Counted from the first letter of the stretch, positions 7,768-13,863 are shown. The stretch: 19,355 nt of DNA from Acidimicrobiia bacterium (GCA_020352575.1 CP070681.1:1394453-1413807), one strand, 5' to 3'. The notes: a model not told the origin generated them from the sequence alone. Numbers and translations are program-made.

Positions 7768-8703
7768 ATGTCGTTCTCCCGAGACCTCCGTTTCGACCCC
7801 GCCGCCGGCACCGTGGTCCGCCGCCCTCCGGGCGATGGGTACGGCTACTGGGCTGGCGGCCACAAGGTGAGTTACGACCCGCACTCGGGCCTGTTCGTCC
7901 TCTACTACCGGCTCCGGACCCCGCTCGAGGCGGGGAGGGGTGGCGTGTGCCGGGTGGCAGTCGGCGATGATGGGATCCGGTTCGACGACGTGTGGGAGGC
8001 CCACAAGCAGGACCTTGCCGCCGAGTCGATCGAGGTCGGACATTGTGTGCGCCACGACGAGGACGAGTGGCGGCTGTATGTCTCCTACGAGAGGGCCGGG
8101 CAACCGGGGCACTGGCGGATCGACGTGCTGCGCGGCGCCGAGCCCGCCTTGCTCGACACGCAGGGCCGGCGGACCGTGCTGGAGCCGGGCATGTTCGGGA
8201 AGACGTTCATCAAGGATCCGTGGGTCCGTCGCCGGGAGGGCGGGGGCTACGACCTCTATGCCACGACGAACCCCCGCGAGGGGGCCCGGGTCGAGGGGCG
8301 ACTCGTCCGGACAGCGGCCAATGAGGAGACGGTCCTGGCCGAGTCCGCCGACGGCCTGTACTTCCCCACCATCGACCACGTCTTCGCCCCTGCGTTGGAC
8401 GGGTCCTGGCACGGGCAGCGGAGCCGCCTGAATTGCCTCGTCGACATGGGCGACGTGCTGGTCGGCGCCTACGACGGCAGCCGCACCTTCTACGACAACT
8501 ACGAGGAGGCGTGCGGCCTCGTGACCTCACCCGACGGACGCACCTTCGCCCGGGTACCCACCGAGGGACCCTGGGTGACCTCTGCACACGGGGCCGTCAG
8601 GTACGTCCACGGACTCCGGGTCGGTGATCGCATCTTCTGGTACTACGAGTACACGGTCGAGGACGGCAGCCACGACCTGCGGGTGGCGATCGTCGACCTC
8701 TAG
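7768..8703 (+). CDS. Predicted beta-propeller protein, possibly glycosidase-like, function unknown
   Basis: A 311-residue soluble protein without signal peptide or membrane segment. It shows repeated short strands with aromatic and acidic turns: GGHKVSYDPHSGLFVLYYR near residue 30, DEWRLYVSYER near 100, KTFIKDPWVRR near 150, GYDLYATT near 165, and DVLVGAYDGSRTFYDNYEEA near 230. This spacing, and sentences such as KDPWV, resemble five-bladed propellers of the GH43/GH32/GH130 type, where acidic residues from different blades form the active site. I cannot assign a family with certainty, nor name catalytic residues. A non-enzymatic propeller is also possible. It diverges from the acyl-CoA dehydrogenase operon across a shared 96-bp promoter region. 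Its TAG stop sits in the same CTAG as the stop of the convergent kinase gene. Confidence 0.75.
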   Translation: MSFSRDLRFDPAAGTVVRRPPGDGYGYWAGGHKVSYDPHSGLFVLYYRLRTPLEAGRGGVCRVAVGDDGIRFDDVWEAHKQDLAAESIEVGHCVRHDEDEWRLYVSYERAGQPGHWRIDVLRGAEPALLDTQGRRTVLEPGMFGKTFIKDPWVRRREGGGYDLYATTNPREGARVEGRLVRTAANEETVLAESADGLYFPTIDHVFAPALDGSWHGQRSRLNCLVDMGDVLVGAYDGSRTFYDNYEEACGLVTSPDGRTFARVPTEGPWVTSAHGAVRYVHGLRVGDRIFWYYEYTVEDGSHDLRVAIVDL

Positions 8704-9713
8704 CCGGCGAGGTGTCGGACGAACCCGAACAAGCCCTCAGGTGAGACGGCTCGGGCGACCATCCGACGCTCCCGCTCGCCGAGTTCGGAGCGCGTCCCGT
8801 ACCCGGACACGAATCCCACGAGGACGGCGATGGCCATGTCGGGCAGGTGGTCGATCTCGCGGTCGATCTCCCCATCCGACACACCGGCCGAACGGAGGCC
8901 GTTTGCCCACCGTTGGACGAGGCGCCGGGCCAGGGCGATGTCCTCCGTGATGTCCATGGTCTCACCCAGCAGGCGAACGACGTCGTAGAGCCCGGGGCCC
9001 CGGGATGCCGACTGCCAGTCGAGCCAGGTGGCAGCATCCTTCTTGAACACGACGTTGTCGAGGTGGGCATCGCCGTGGATGAGCGTCGGTGGCAGGTCGG
9101 CAAGGCGTGCCAGCCGGTCCTCGAGGCCGACCGTTGCCGCCTCGAGGAGGCCCATCGACCACGCCGGTGCCGTGCGCCCGTGGTTGGCGAGGAAGGGGCC
9201 GATGCGGGACGAGTACCGCTCGGCCCGTCGGAGGTGGGGCCGTTCGGCGGATGCCGTGCCGGCCCCCCAGCGGGGAAGCCACTCGAGCTTCTCGAGTGCT
9301 CGGGGCGACCGGAACCCTGCATGCAGGGCTGCGAGGTCGGTGATGAGTGATGCGAGGCGATCGGGTGTCGTGCCGTTGACGACATCGCCGGGCTCGCCAC
9401 AGGCCCTGGACATGACGATGGCCGTCCGGCGGTCCGAGGCGGCGAAGTCCGATGAGAGCACGCGAGGTGCGCGAATGGGGAGGTCGACGGTCTCGAGGAG
9501 GCGGATCTCCCGGAGCGAGCGCTCCCACTGGTCGGGCTGGGGGAGCTTGACGACGAACTCGAGTTCGAGCCCATCCGAGGCGATGAGACCGCATTCGCTC
9601 GTGTACCCACGGTCCTCACCGATGCGGTCGACACGCACGGCGCCGACCTCGGTGTCGAGGACGGAGGAGAGCCACTCGGGAGTGACGTGGTCGAGCGTGG
9701 TGGGGATCGACAT
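8700..9713 (-). CDS. Phosphotransferase of the aminoglycoside phosphotransferase (APH/choline kinase) fold
   Basis: A 337-residue kinase-like protein. Brenner's motif HGDAHLDN is at residues 213-220, with catalytic D215 and metal-binding N220, followed by the metal-binding D232 in LDWQ (231-234). K56 in FVVKLP and E69 in REIRLLE are the likely ATP-anchoring Lys/Glu pair of the N lobe. Such proteins phosphorylate small molecules or acyl-CoA-related substrates; many actinobacterial members are close to acyl-CoA dehydrogenase genes, and the substrate is unknown here. The ATG 9713 is the first codon giving a compact N terminus, with only a weak AGG before it. The frame is open 60 codons further, into the terminator-like hairpin, which argues against a longer form. 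A resistance function should not be assumed. Confidence 0.88.
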   Translation of the reverse strand: MSIPTTLDHVTPEWLSSVLDTEVGAVRVDRIGEDRGYTSECGLIASDGLELEFVVKLPQPDQWERSLREIRLLETVDLPIRAPRVLSSDFAASDRRTAIVMSRACGEPGDVVNGTTPDRLASLITDLAALHAGFRSPRALEKLEWLPRWGAGTASAERPHLRRAERYSSRIGPFLANHGRTAPAWSMGLLEAATVGLEDRLARLADLPPTLIHGDAHLDNVVFKKDAATWLDWQSASRGPGLYDVVRLLGETMDITEDIALARRLVQRWANGLRSAGVSDGEIDREIDHLPDMAIAVLVGFVSGYGTRSELGERERRMVARAVSPEGLFGFVRHLAG

Positions 9714-9735
9714 GCCTACGTGAAGCGAATGCGCG

Positions 9736-9767
9736 GGAACGGCCCGCCATGTCCGGCGGGCCGTTCC
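9736..9767 (-). terminator. Strong GC-rich hairpin, probable terminator after the secreted protein gene
   Basis: Perfect 13-bp inverted repeat: GGAACGGCCCGCC at 9736-9748 and GGCGGGCCGTTCC at 9755-9767, with a 6-base loop. It lies between the stop at 9808 and the kinase start at 9713. There is no good U-tract on the minus strand, so it may be an actinobacterial I-shaped terminator or an RNA-stabilising hairpin. Confidence 0.6.
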
Positions 9768-9805
9768 GGAGTTTCGCTGTTTCCCTGCGCTACCGAGGGC
9801 GGAGG

Positions 9806-10273
9806 TCAGTCGTCGTCGGGATCGTCGTCGACACCCCGCTCGGGCTTCTCCTTCGCAAGGCCGGGCGGGACCCAGGTTGCGGCGGTGGCGCACTTGGAGA
9901 ACCTGTGTCCTTCCTTCGCGTGGCCGAGCTTCTTGCCCTGACCCACTCCCGGGTTGCAGCCTGCGGCCAGGATCGCGTGGACGGCGAGTGACCGTTCGCT
10001 TCCCCCTCCGAGTCCCGGGCCGTCCTCGCCGAACTTCTCGGCGAGTCGGTCCAGACGGTCCTGGTGGCGCTGGAGCCGTTCGGCGATCTTTGTCGCGGAC
10101 TGGCCGGGGGGCGAGCCGACTACCTCTTGGGCGCGTGCGGACGCCTGGACCTTCGCGGCGAGTGCCACGTCGATGAATGGAATGAGGTCCTCCGGCTGGC
10201 GGGCGGACGCAGGGGCGGCGAGCCCAGCCAGCAGTGTGGCCAGGGCGGTAAGGATGAGAACAGTGCGGCGCAT
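9806..10273 (-). CDS. Secreted protein with Asp-rich C terminus, function unknown
   Basis: A 155-residue protein not assignable to a family. It starts with a clear Sec signal peptide: MRR, a hydrophobic core to about residue 20, and a probable cut after APASA (about residue 24). The mature part has an amphipathic helical stretch (about 45-90, rich in Ala, Gln, Arg and Glu, including KIAERLQRHQDRLDRLAEKFG), a Gly-rich hinge, two cysteines that may form a disulfide (in AAGCNPG and FSKCATA), and a tail ending VDDDPDDD. The ATG at 10273 is chosen over an ATG 19 codons upstream because GGTGGAGG precedes it and the signal peptide begins there. A promoter TGGACG-17-TAGCCT is upstream. The acidic tail might bind cations, but this is only a guess. 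Confidence 0.75.
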   Translation of the reverse strand: MRRTVLILTALATLLAGLAAPASARQPEDLIPFIDVALAAKVQASARAQEVVGSPPGQSATKIAERLQRHQDRLDRLAEKFGEDGPGLGGGSERSLAVHAILAAGCNPGVGQGKKLGHAKEGHRFSKCATAATWVPPGLAKEKPERGVDDDPDDD

Positions 10274-10289
10274 GGAACCTCCACCCGCG

Positions 10290-10318
10290 AGGCTACTCCG
10301 AGTGGTCGTTTCCGTCCA
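10290..10318 (-). promoter_or_regulatory. Candidate sigma-70-type promoter of the secreted protein gene
   Basis: On the minus strand TGGACG (10318-10313, four of six matches to TTGACA) is 17 bases from TAGCCT (10295-10290). Transcription would start near 10283, giving a short leader that includes the GGTGGAGG ribosome binding site before the ATG at 10273. Confidence 0.45.
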
Positions 10319-10326
10319 GAGCGAAC

Positions 10327-10755
10327 TCACTCAGTGGTCGGGCACAGCGTCCGCTCGGCGGCCCCAAAGACGACGCCAGCGAAGGTGGCATCGTCTTCTG
10401 TGAGGTCCTGTTGCGTGGCCACGCCCTCGAGGTATGCCTCGAGGGCGTCCTCGTCCGAGAGGCCGCGTTCGGACAACTCGCAGAACAACTGGCCGATGGC
10501 GAGGACGGACTCGGGATCCTCTTCGACGAATCCCTCGAGTTCCGTGCCCTCGATTGCCTCCTCGACGACCGCCAGGAAGACGGCGGCGATGGGGAGCGGG
10601 GTGGTGGCGGTGGCCGAGGGAAGCAGGGTCGTCGTGGTGGTAGGAGCCGTCAGGGAGGCCCCGGTCCCATCAGGGATTCCTGTTGTGGTGGTCGCAGTGG
10701 AGGATGTCGCGCACGCCGAGAGCAGGAGGACGACCGCAATGAGCACGACTCGCAT
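10327..10755 (-). CDS. Putative lipoprotein with C-terminal DUF732-like domain
   Basis: A 142-residue protein with a short signal peptide and lipobox L12-S13-A14-C15, so it is probably lipidated at Cys15 and held on the outer face of the membrane. A Thr/Ser/Pro-rich linker follows (about residues 16-52). The helical C-terminal domain has two cysteines (in LFCELSERG and TLCPTTE) spaced as in the mycobacterial DUF732 family, in which a Cys-x-Leu-x-x-Gly motif pairs with a terminal YCP-like motif. The assignment is by eye and moderate. Function unknown; DUF732 proteins are small secreted or lipidated proteins. Its promoter, TACCGT six bases before the ATG, suggests leaderless transcription. It is divergent from the thiolase gene, with an inverted repeat between them. 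Confidence 0.8.
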   Translation of the reverse strand: MRVVLIAVVLLLSACATSSTATTTTGIPDGTGASLTAPTTTTTLLPSATATTPLPIAAVFLAVVEEAIEGTELEGFVEEDPESVLAIGQLFCELSERGLSDEDALEAYLEGVATQQDLTEDDATFAGVVFGAAERTLCPTTE

Positions 10756-10761
10756 GCCTGC

Positions 10762-10767
10762 ACGGTA
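10762..10767 (-). promoter_or_regulatory. Candidate leaderless -10 box TACCGT of the lipoprotein gene
   Basis: Minus-strand TACCGT ends six bases before the ATG at 10755, the same hexamer and spacing as at the acyl-CoA dehydrogenase start. There is no ribosome binding site of note. A -35 element at the usual distance would fall inside the dyad at 10782-10799. Confidence 0.45.
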
Positions 10768-10781
10768 CTGAACTCCTGAAT

Positions 10782-10799
10782 TTTGAGCAGTCCCTCAAA
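10782..10799. promoter_or_regulatory. 18-bp dyad TTTGAG-N6-CTCAAA, candidate operator
   Basis: Perfect 6-bp arms separated by CAGTCC, in an AT-richer patch between the divergent lipoprotein and thiolase genes. It lies where the -35 region of the lipoprotein promoter would be and just upstream of the expected -35 of the thiolase promoter. A dimeric repressor site (TetR-like size) is plausible. Confidence 0.4.
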
Positions 10800-10819
10800 C
10801 ATGGGGGTGGGGGCGGGTC

Positions 10820-10837
10820 TATGCTCGGTACCCGAGC
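10820..10837 (+). promoter_or_regulatory. Thiolase promoter -10 TATGCT overlapped by palindrome GCTCGG-TAC-CCGAGC
   Basis: TATGCT (10820-10825) is a good -10 hexamer. A 15-bp palindrome at 10823-10837 overlaps it and the start-point region, the usual place of a repressor operator. The palindrome contains GGTACCCGAG (10827-10836), also found twice in front of the acyl-CoA dehydrogenase gene. Confidence 0.5.
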
Positions 10838-10853
10838 AGTTCCAGGAGTACCC

Positions 10854-12032
10854 ATGCGTCGTGCCGTCATCGTCGACGCCGTCCGCACCCCGATGGGGCG
10901 CCGCGGCGGCCAGTTCAAGGACATCCATCCCGTCGACCTTGCCTCCCTCCCCCTCAAGGCGCTCGTCGAGCGCAACGACCTCGACCCCGAGCTGGTCGAG
11001 GACGTGATCATGGGCTGTGTCATGCAGACAGGAGAGCAGGGCGTGAACGTCGGTCGCAACGCCGTCCTCGCCGCCGGCTTCCCCGAGACGACGGTCGGGA
11101 CGACGATCGACCGGCAATGTGGCTCCTCCCAGCAGTCCGCCCACTTCGCCGCCCAGGGAGTGATGGCCGGCGCCTACGACGTGGTCGTGGCCGCTGGTGT
11201 CGAGTCGATGACCAGGGTGCCGATGGGCATCACTGCGATGCAGGGTCCCGGCAAGCCGTTCGGCCCGCTCATGCACGAGCGCTACGACGGACAGCTCGTG
11301 CCCCAGGGCATCTCCGCACAGCTCGTCGCCGAGAAATGGGGCATCTCCCGCCAGGAGCAGGACGAGCTCGCCCTCGAGTCCCACCGTCGTGCGGCCCGGG
11401 CCACCGAGGAGGGGCGCTTCGAGACGCAGATCATCCCTGTCGAGGTGACCCGCGAAGACGGCACCACCGAGGTGGTGACCCGTGACGAGGGCATCCGCTA
11501 CGAGACGACGCTGGAGAAGCTCTCGTCGCTCCAACCGGCGTTCGACCCCTCGCACACCATCACCGCGGGCAACGCATCACAGATCACCGATGGTTCGGCT
11601 GCGATGCTCATCATGGACGAGGACACCGCCGAGCGCCTCGGGCTCGAGCCGATGGCGGCCTTCAAGGCGTTCTCCCTCGCGGGGGCCGACCCGGTGCTCA
11701 TGCTGACCGCCCCGATCCCCGCCACCGAGAAGGCCCTTGCCCGGGCCGGTCTCACCGCCGACGACATCGACCTCTTCGAGATCAATGAGGCGTTCGCGTC
11801 GGTGCCGATTGCATGGCGCATGGAGCATGGAGGCACCGACCCGATGGCCCTGTGGGAACGGACGAACGTGAATGGTGGCGCCATCGCCCTCGGCCACCCG
11901 CTCGGTGCCTCCGGTGCACGGATCATGACGACGCTCGTGCACGAGATGGTGCGCTCCGGCGCCACCTACGGCTTCCAGTCGATGTGCGAGGGTGGCGGCA
12001 TGGCGAACGGGACGATCCTCGAGCGGGTGTAG
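10854..12032 (+). CDS. Thiolase family acetyl-CoA acyltransferase (FadA-like)
   Basis: A 392-residue thiolase, the usual bacterial length. The nucleophile C89 is in DRQCGSSQQS, followed by NEAF (311-314), H348 in GHPLGASG and the base C378 in SMCEGGG. It either cleaves 3-ketoacyl-CoA with CoA at the end of beta-oxidation or condenses two acetyl-CoA; the sequence alone does not decide. Its sharing of an upstream element with the acyl-CoA dehydrogenase favours a degradative role. The ATG at 10854 has AGGAG at 10844-10848; an ATG 11 codons upstream is inside the promoter palindrome and is rejected. It is transcribed alone: divergent from the lipoprotein gene and followed by a tandem repeat. No multifunctional partner (enoyl-CoA hydratase/dehydrogenase) is adjacent. 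Confidence 0.94.
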   Translation: MRRAVIVDAVRTPMGRRGGQFKDIHPVDLASLPLKALVERNDLDPELVEDVIMGCVMQTGEQGVNVGRNAVLAAGFPETTVGTTIDRQCGSSQQSAHFAAQGVMAGAYDVVVAAGVESMTRVPMGITAMQGPGKPFGPLMHERYDGQLVPQGISAQLVAEKWGISRQEQDELALESHRRAARATEEGRFETQIIPVEVTREDGTTEVVTRDEGIRYETTLEKLSSLQPAFDPSHTITAGNASQITDGSAAMLIMDEDTAERLGLEPMAAFKAFSLAGADPVLMLTAPIPATEKALARAGLTADDIDLFEINEAFASVPIAWRMEHGGTDPMALWERTNVNGGAIALGHPLGASGARIMTTLVHEMVRSGATYGFQSMCEGGGMANGTILERV

Positions 12033-12088
12033 GAGCACGAGGCACGGAGCACGAGGCACGGAGCACGAGGCACGGAGCACGGAGCACG
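12033..12088. repeat. Tandem heptamer repeat (8 units of GAGCACG/AGGCACG)
   Basis: Eight consecutive 7-bp units begin immediately after the thiolase stop codon: GAGCACG and AGGCACG alternate three times, then GAGCACG occurs twice. The 14-bp pair unit is repeated three times without a mismatch. The 105-bp gap up to the next gene holds this repeat and a promoter only. Looks like a minisatellite prone to slippage; not a CRISPR, as there are no spacers. Confidence 0.85.
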
Positions 12089-12124
12089 AGGTTCTGGGGC
12101 TTCGTGATTCTTGCTCGGTGGCCG

Positions 12125-12130
12125 TAGCCT
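12125..12130 (+). promoter_or_regulatory. Candidate leaderless -10 box TAGCCT of the zinc-ribbon protein gene
   Basis: TAGCCT lies seven bases before the ATG at 12138, with no ribosome binding site between. Same hexamer as before the beta-propeller gene. Confidence 0.45.
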
Positions 12131-12137
12131 TTCGGCC

Positions 12138-12407
12138 ATGAACCTGTTCACCTTTGCGATCGCCCTCGTGATGGCGATCGTGATCTGGCGGACGACGATC
12201 TACTTCCTGCGGATGCTCGCTGCCCCACCGGAGGAGATCGACCCGGAGGACGTCCACGAGACGATGGCGCACTACCGGTGCCAGGTGTGCGGCGCCGAGG
12301 TCACGATGACCATGGCGAACGACGCCCAGATGGGCGCGCTGCGCCACTGCCGGGAGGAGATGGTGCTGGTGTGGCGGCCCGAGGGGTTGGAGAACCCTCC
12401 CGATTGA
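12138..12407 (+). CDS. Small membrane-anchored zinc-ribbon-like protein, function unknown
   Basis: An 89-residue protein with one N-terminal transmembrane helix (about residues 4-24), an acidic linker (PPEEIDPEDV), then a probable zinc site C48-x2-C51 and H70-C71 within YRCQVCGAEV and LRHCREEM. The Cys/His pattern and the YRC-x-x-CG-x-E-V wording recall a small conserved actinobacterial protein whose role I cannot name. Only the four putative ligands and the helix are certain. The ATG at 12138 is favoured by its leaderless -10 box; an upstream start nine codons earlier would lie over that box. It converges on crgA with 3 bp between the stop codons, but a link to cell division is not shown. 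Confidence 0.75.
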   Translation: MNLFTFAIALVMAIVIWRTTIYFLRMLAAPPEEIDPEDVHETMAHYRCQVCGAEVTMTMANDAQMGALRHCREEMVLVWRPEGLENPPD

Positions 12408-12410
12408 GGG

Positions 12411-12650
12411 CTACTTGTACCCCATCGTCATGAACATCCCCACGGCGAGGGATGCGAGTCCTGGCAGTAGCCACGTGTTCGGCATCTGGAAGATGTAGGT
12501 CGAGATCACGGTGAGCACCCCGAGGGTCATCAGCCCGAACATCACCGGGGCGTACCACGACGGTGACTCGGGAGCCGAGATCTTCTCTTCGGTCTTGGGG
12601 TGCGCGGCCTGGCGCTCCTCGACCTTCTTCCGCTTCTTGGAGACGGGCAT
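12411..12650 (-). CDS. crgA: Cell division protein CrgA
   Basis: A 79-residue two-helix membrane protein. The family layout is complete: a basic N terminus (MPVSKKRKK), the SPSWYAPVMFGLM start of the first helix (about residues 30-52), a short periplasmic loop with NTW (58-60), and a second helix (about 61-77). In mycobacteria and streptomycetes CrgA sits at the septum, binds FtsZ, FtsI and FtsQ and helps to recruit cell-wall synthases. It is characteristic of Actinomycetota and is the best taxonomic marker in this window. It lies next to trpG/pabA, as in Mycobacterium (crgA, one gene, trpG), but pknB is not on the far side here. A minus-strand TAGGAT nine bases before the ATG suggests an almost leaderless transcript. 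Confidence 0.93.
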   Translation of the reverse strand: MPVSKKRKKVEERQAAHPKTEEKISAPESPSWYAPVMFGLMTLGVLTVISTYIFQMPNTWLLPGLASLAVGMFMTMGYK

Positions 12651-12659
12651 CGAGGGGGG

Positions 12660-12665
12660 ATCCTA
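12660..12665 (-). promoter_or_regulatory. Candidate -10 box TAGGAT of crgA
   Basis: Minus-strand TAGGAT lies nine bases before the crgA ATG, giving a predicted 5' leader of only about two or three bases. No ribosome binding site is present in the C-rich stretch between. Confidence 0.4.
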
Positions 12666-12671
12666 CCCCTG

Positions 12672-12693
12672 CCCGGTGCCCGTCCGCACCGGG
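12672..12693. promoter_or_regulatory. 22-bp dyad CCCGGTGC-N6-GCACCGGG between crgA and trpG
   Basis: Perfect 8-bp arms around CCGTCC, located in the 86-bp divergent intergenic region just upstream of the crgA -10 and before the trpG promoter. Could be an operator serving both genes, or a hairpin. Inference only. Confidence 0.4.
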
Positions 12694-12723
12694 GGCCGTT
12701 GGGGTTTCCGCTCGCTGCGTGCG

Positions 12724-12729
12724 TACGCT
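12724..12729 (+). promoter_or_regulatory. Candidate leaderless -10 box TACGCT of trpG/pabA
   Basis: TACGCT lies seven bases before the ATG at 12737. TTGGGG at 12699-12704 is a possible weak -35 (19-base spacer). No ribosome binding site. Confidence 0.45.
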
Positions 12730-12736
12730 TCCGGCG

Positions 12737-13309
12737 ATGCCCCGGATCCTCGTCGTCGACAACTACGACTCGTTCACCTTCAACCTGGTCCAGTACCTGG
12801 GTGAGCTGGGAGCGGAGCCCGTGGTGGTGCGCAATGACGAGAAGGCAGCCGACGACGTCGACCTGGATGAGTTCGATGGCCTCGTGATCTCGCCGGGGCC
12901 GGGGACGCCCGATGACACCGGCAACTCGCCCGGGTTCCTCGACGCCTTTGCCGAGCGTCGCAAGCCCGTCCTCGGGGTGTGCCTCGGGCACCAGCTCATC
13001 ATCGAGCACTTCGGCGGCAAGGTCGACCTGGCCGAAGAGGTGCGCCACGGCAAGACCTCGGAGATCTCCCACGACGGCGCAGGTGTGTTCGTCGACATCC
13101 GGAGCCCGATGACGGCGACGAGGTACCACTCGCTGACCGGCGTGCAGGTGCCCGACGCGCTCATCCCTACGGCGTCGTCGGACGACGACGGGACCGTGCA
13201 GGGCGTTCGCCATAGGGACCTCCCCATCCATGGCGTGCAGTTCCATCCGGAATCGGTGCTCACGACCGAGGGGAAGCGCCTGTTGGCCAACTTCCTCTCC
13301 ACCTGCTGA
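12737..13309 (+). CDS. trpG: Glutamine amidotransferase, anthranilate/aminodeoxychorismate synthase component II
   Basis: A 190-residue class I glutaminase that releases ammonia from glutamine for the chorismate-using partner TrpE or PabB. The triad is complete: C82 in GVCLGHQ, H170 and E172 in VQFHPES. The N terminus VVDNYDSFTFNLVQYLG and the oxyanion segment SPGPGTPDD are diagnostic of the TrpG/PabA branch. No trpE or pabB is adjacent, and next to crgA this gene is the one named trpG or pabA in mycobacteria, probably serving both tryptophan and folate synthesis; the symbol could equally be pabA. The ATG at 12737 is where homology starts. The open frame upstream crosses the crgA promoter and is rejected. 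It ends 6 bp from the convergent SOUL gene. Confidence 0.93.
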   Translation: MPRILVVDNYDSFTFNLVQYLGELGAEPVVVRNDEKAADDVDLDEFDGLVISPGPGTPDDTGNSPGFLDAFAERRKPVLGVCLGHQLIIEHFGGKVDLAEEVRHGKTSEISHDGAGVFVDIRSPMTATRYHSLTGVQVPDALIPTASSDDDGTVQGVRHRDLPIHGVQFHPESVLTTEGKRLLANFLSTC

Positions 13310-13315
13310 ACCGAA

Positions 13316-13831
13316 TCAGGAGACGGGGATGAGGACCTCGTTGCGTCGGAGGAACGGGGGCGTGGTCGGTCCGTCATAGACGGCCGCTTCGGCCGGACCG
13401 GTCGGTTCGAGGCCGTCCCGCTCGAGCGCCTCGAGCAGGGCCCGCTCGGCAGCCCGGAAGCGTGACTCGCCCCTCCCGCCCCGGTAGGCAGCTGCGGCAT
13501 ACCTCCCACTCGGGACTCGGACGATCCCGACGGAGCCATCGATCGGGGCAGGCAGCGTCGACTCGTCGTACGCGCGCTCCATCACGAAGCGGTACCGCTG
13601 CTGTCCCGGTGTCGCCTCCAGGTGGGTGACGGGCACGGTCATGTTCATGGCACGACCCTCGGAGTTGCCTCCGAAGATGAAGCCGGCCAGGCGCCGGAAT
13701 GCGGTACTGCCCGAGGTCTCGAAGCCCCCGGGCACCAGGGTTTCGGCGACGAGGTACGACGCGTACTGCCGAACCTCGTAGTCAGGCGTTGATCGCACGA
13801 CCTCGTAGTCAGGTTGCTCATAGCGTCCCAT
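13316..13831 (-). CDS. SOUL-family heme-binding protein
   Basis: A 171-residue protein of the SOUL/HBP family, known for binding heme or other tetrapyrroles in the cytosol; biochemical roles in bacteria are poorly defined. The family wording is seen at the N terminus (YEQPDYEVVRSTPDYEVRQY, residues 4-23, with PDYEV twice) and in AFRRLAGFIFGGN, AMNMTVPVTH near residue 62, and the C-terminal NEVLIPVS. No signal peptide. The ATG at 13831 matches the usual start, 32 bp after the sdaA stop, so it is probably transcribed with sdaA. The frame continues open upstream over sdaA as a shadow. A functional link to serine dehydratase is not known. Confidence 0.88.
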   Translation of the reverse strand: MGRYEQPDYEVVRSTPDYEVRQYASYLVAETLVPGGFETSGSTAFRRLAGFIFGGNSEGRAMNMTVPVTHLEATPGQQRYRFVMERAYDESTLPAPIDGSVGIVRVPSGRYAAAAYRGGRGESRFRAAERALLEALERDGLEPTGPAEAAVYDGPTTPPFLRRNEVLIPVS

Positions 13832-13863
13832 GTAGGGACTACGGAGCGAAGCGGCGGAACGGT

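Noticed and set aside
7672..8412. N-terminal extension of the acyl-CoA dehydrogenase frame
   Set aside because: It is antisense to the beta-propeller gene, crosses both promoters, and has no acyl-CoA dehydrogenase similarity.
8700..9713. Antibiotic resistance gene (aminoglycoside phosphotransferase)
   Set aside because: Only the general APH fold and Brenner motif are seen; the fold covers many housekeeping kinases and nothing here points to resistance.
12033..12088. CRISPR array
   Set aside because: The repeat units are contiguous 7-mers with no spacers, and no cas gene is near.
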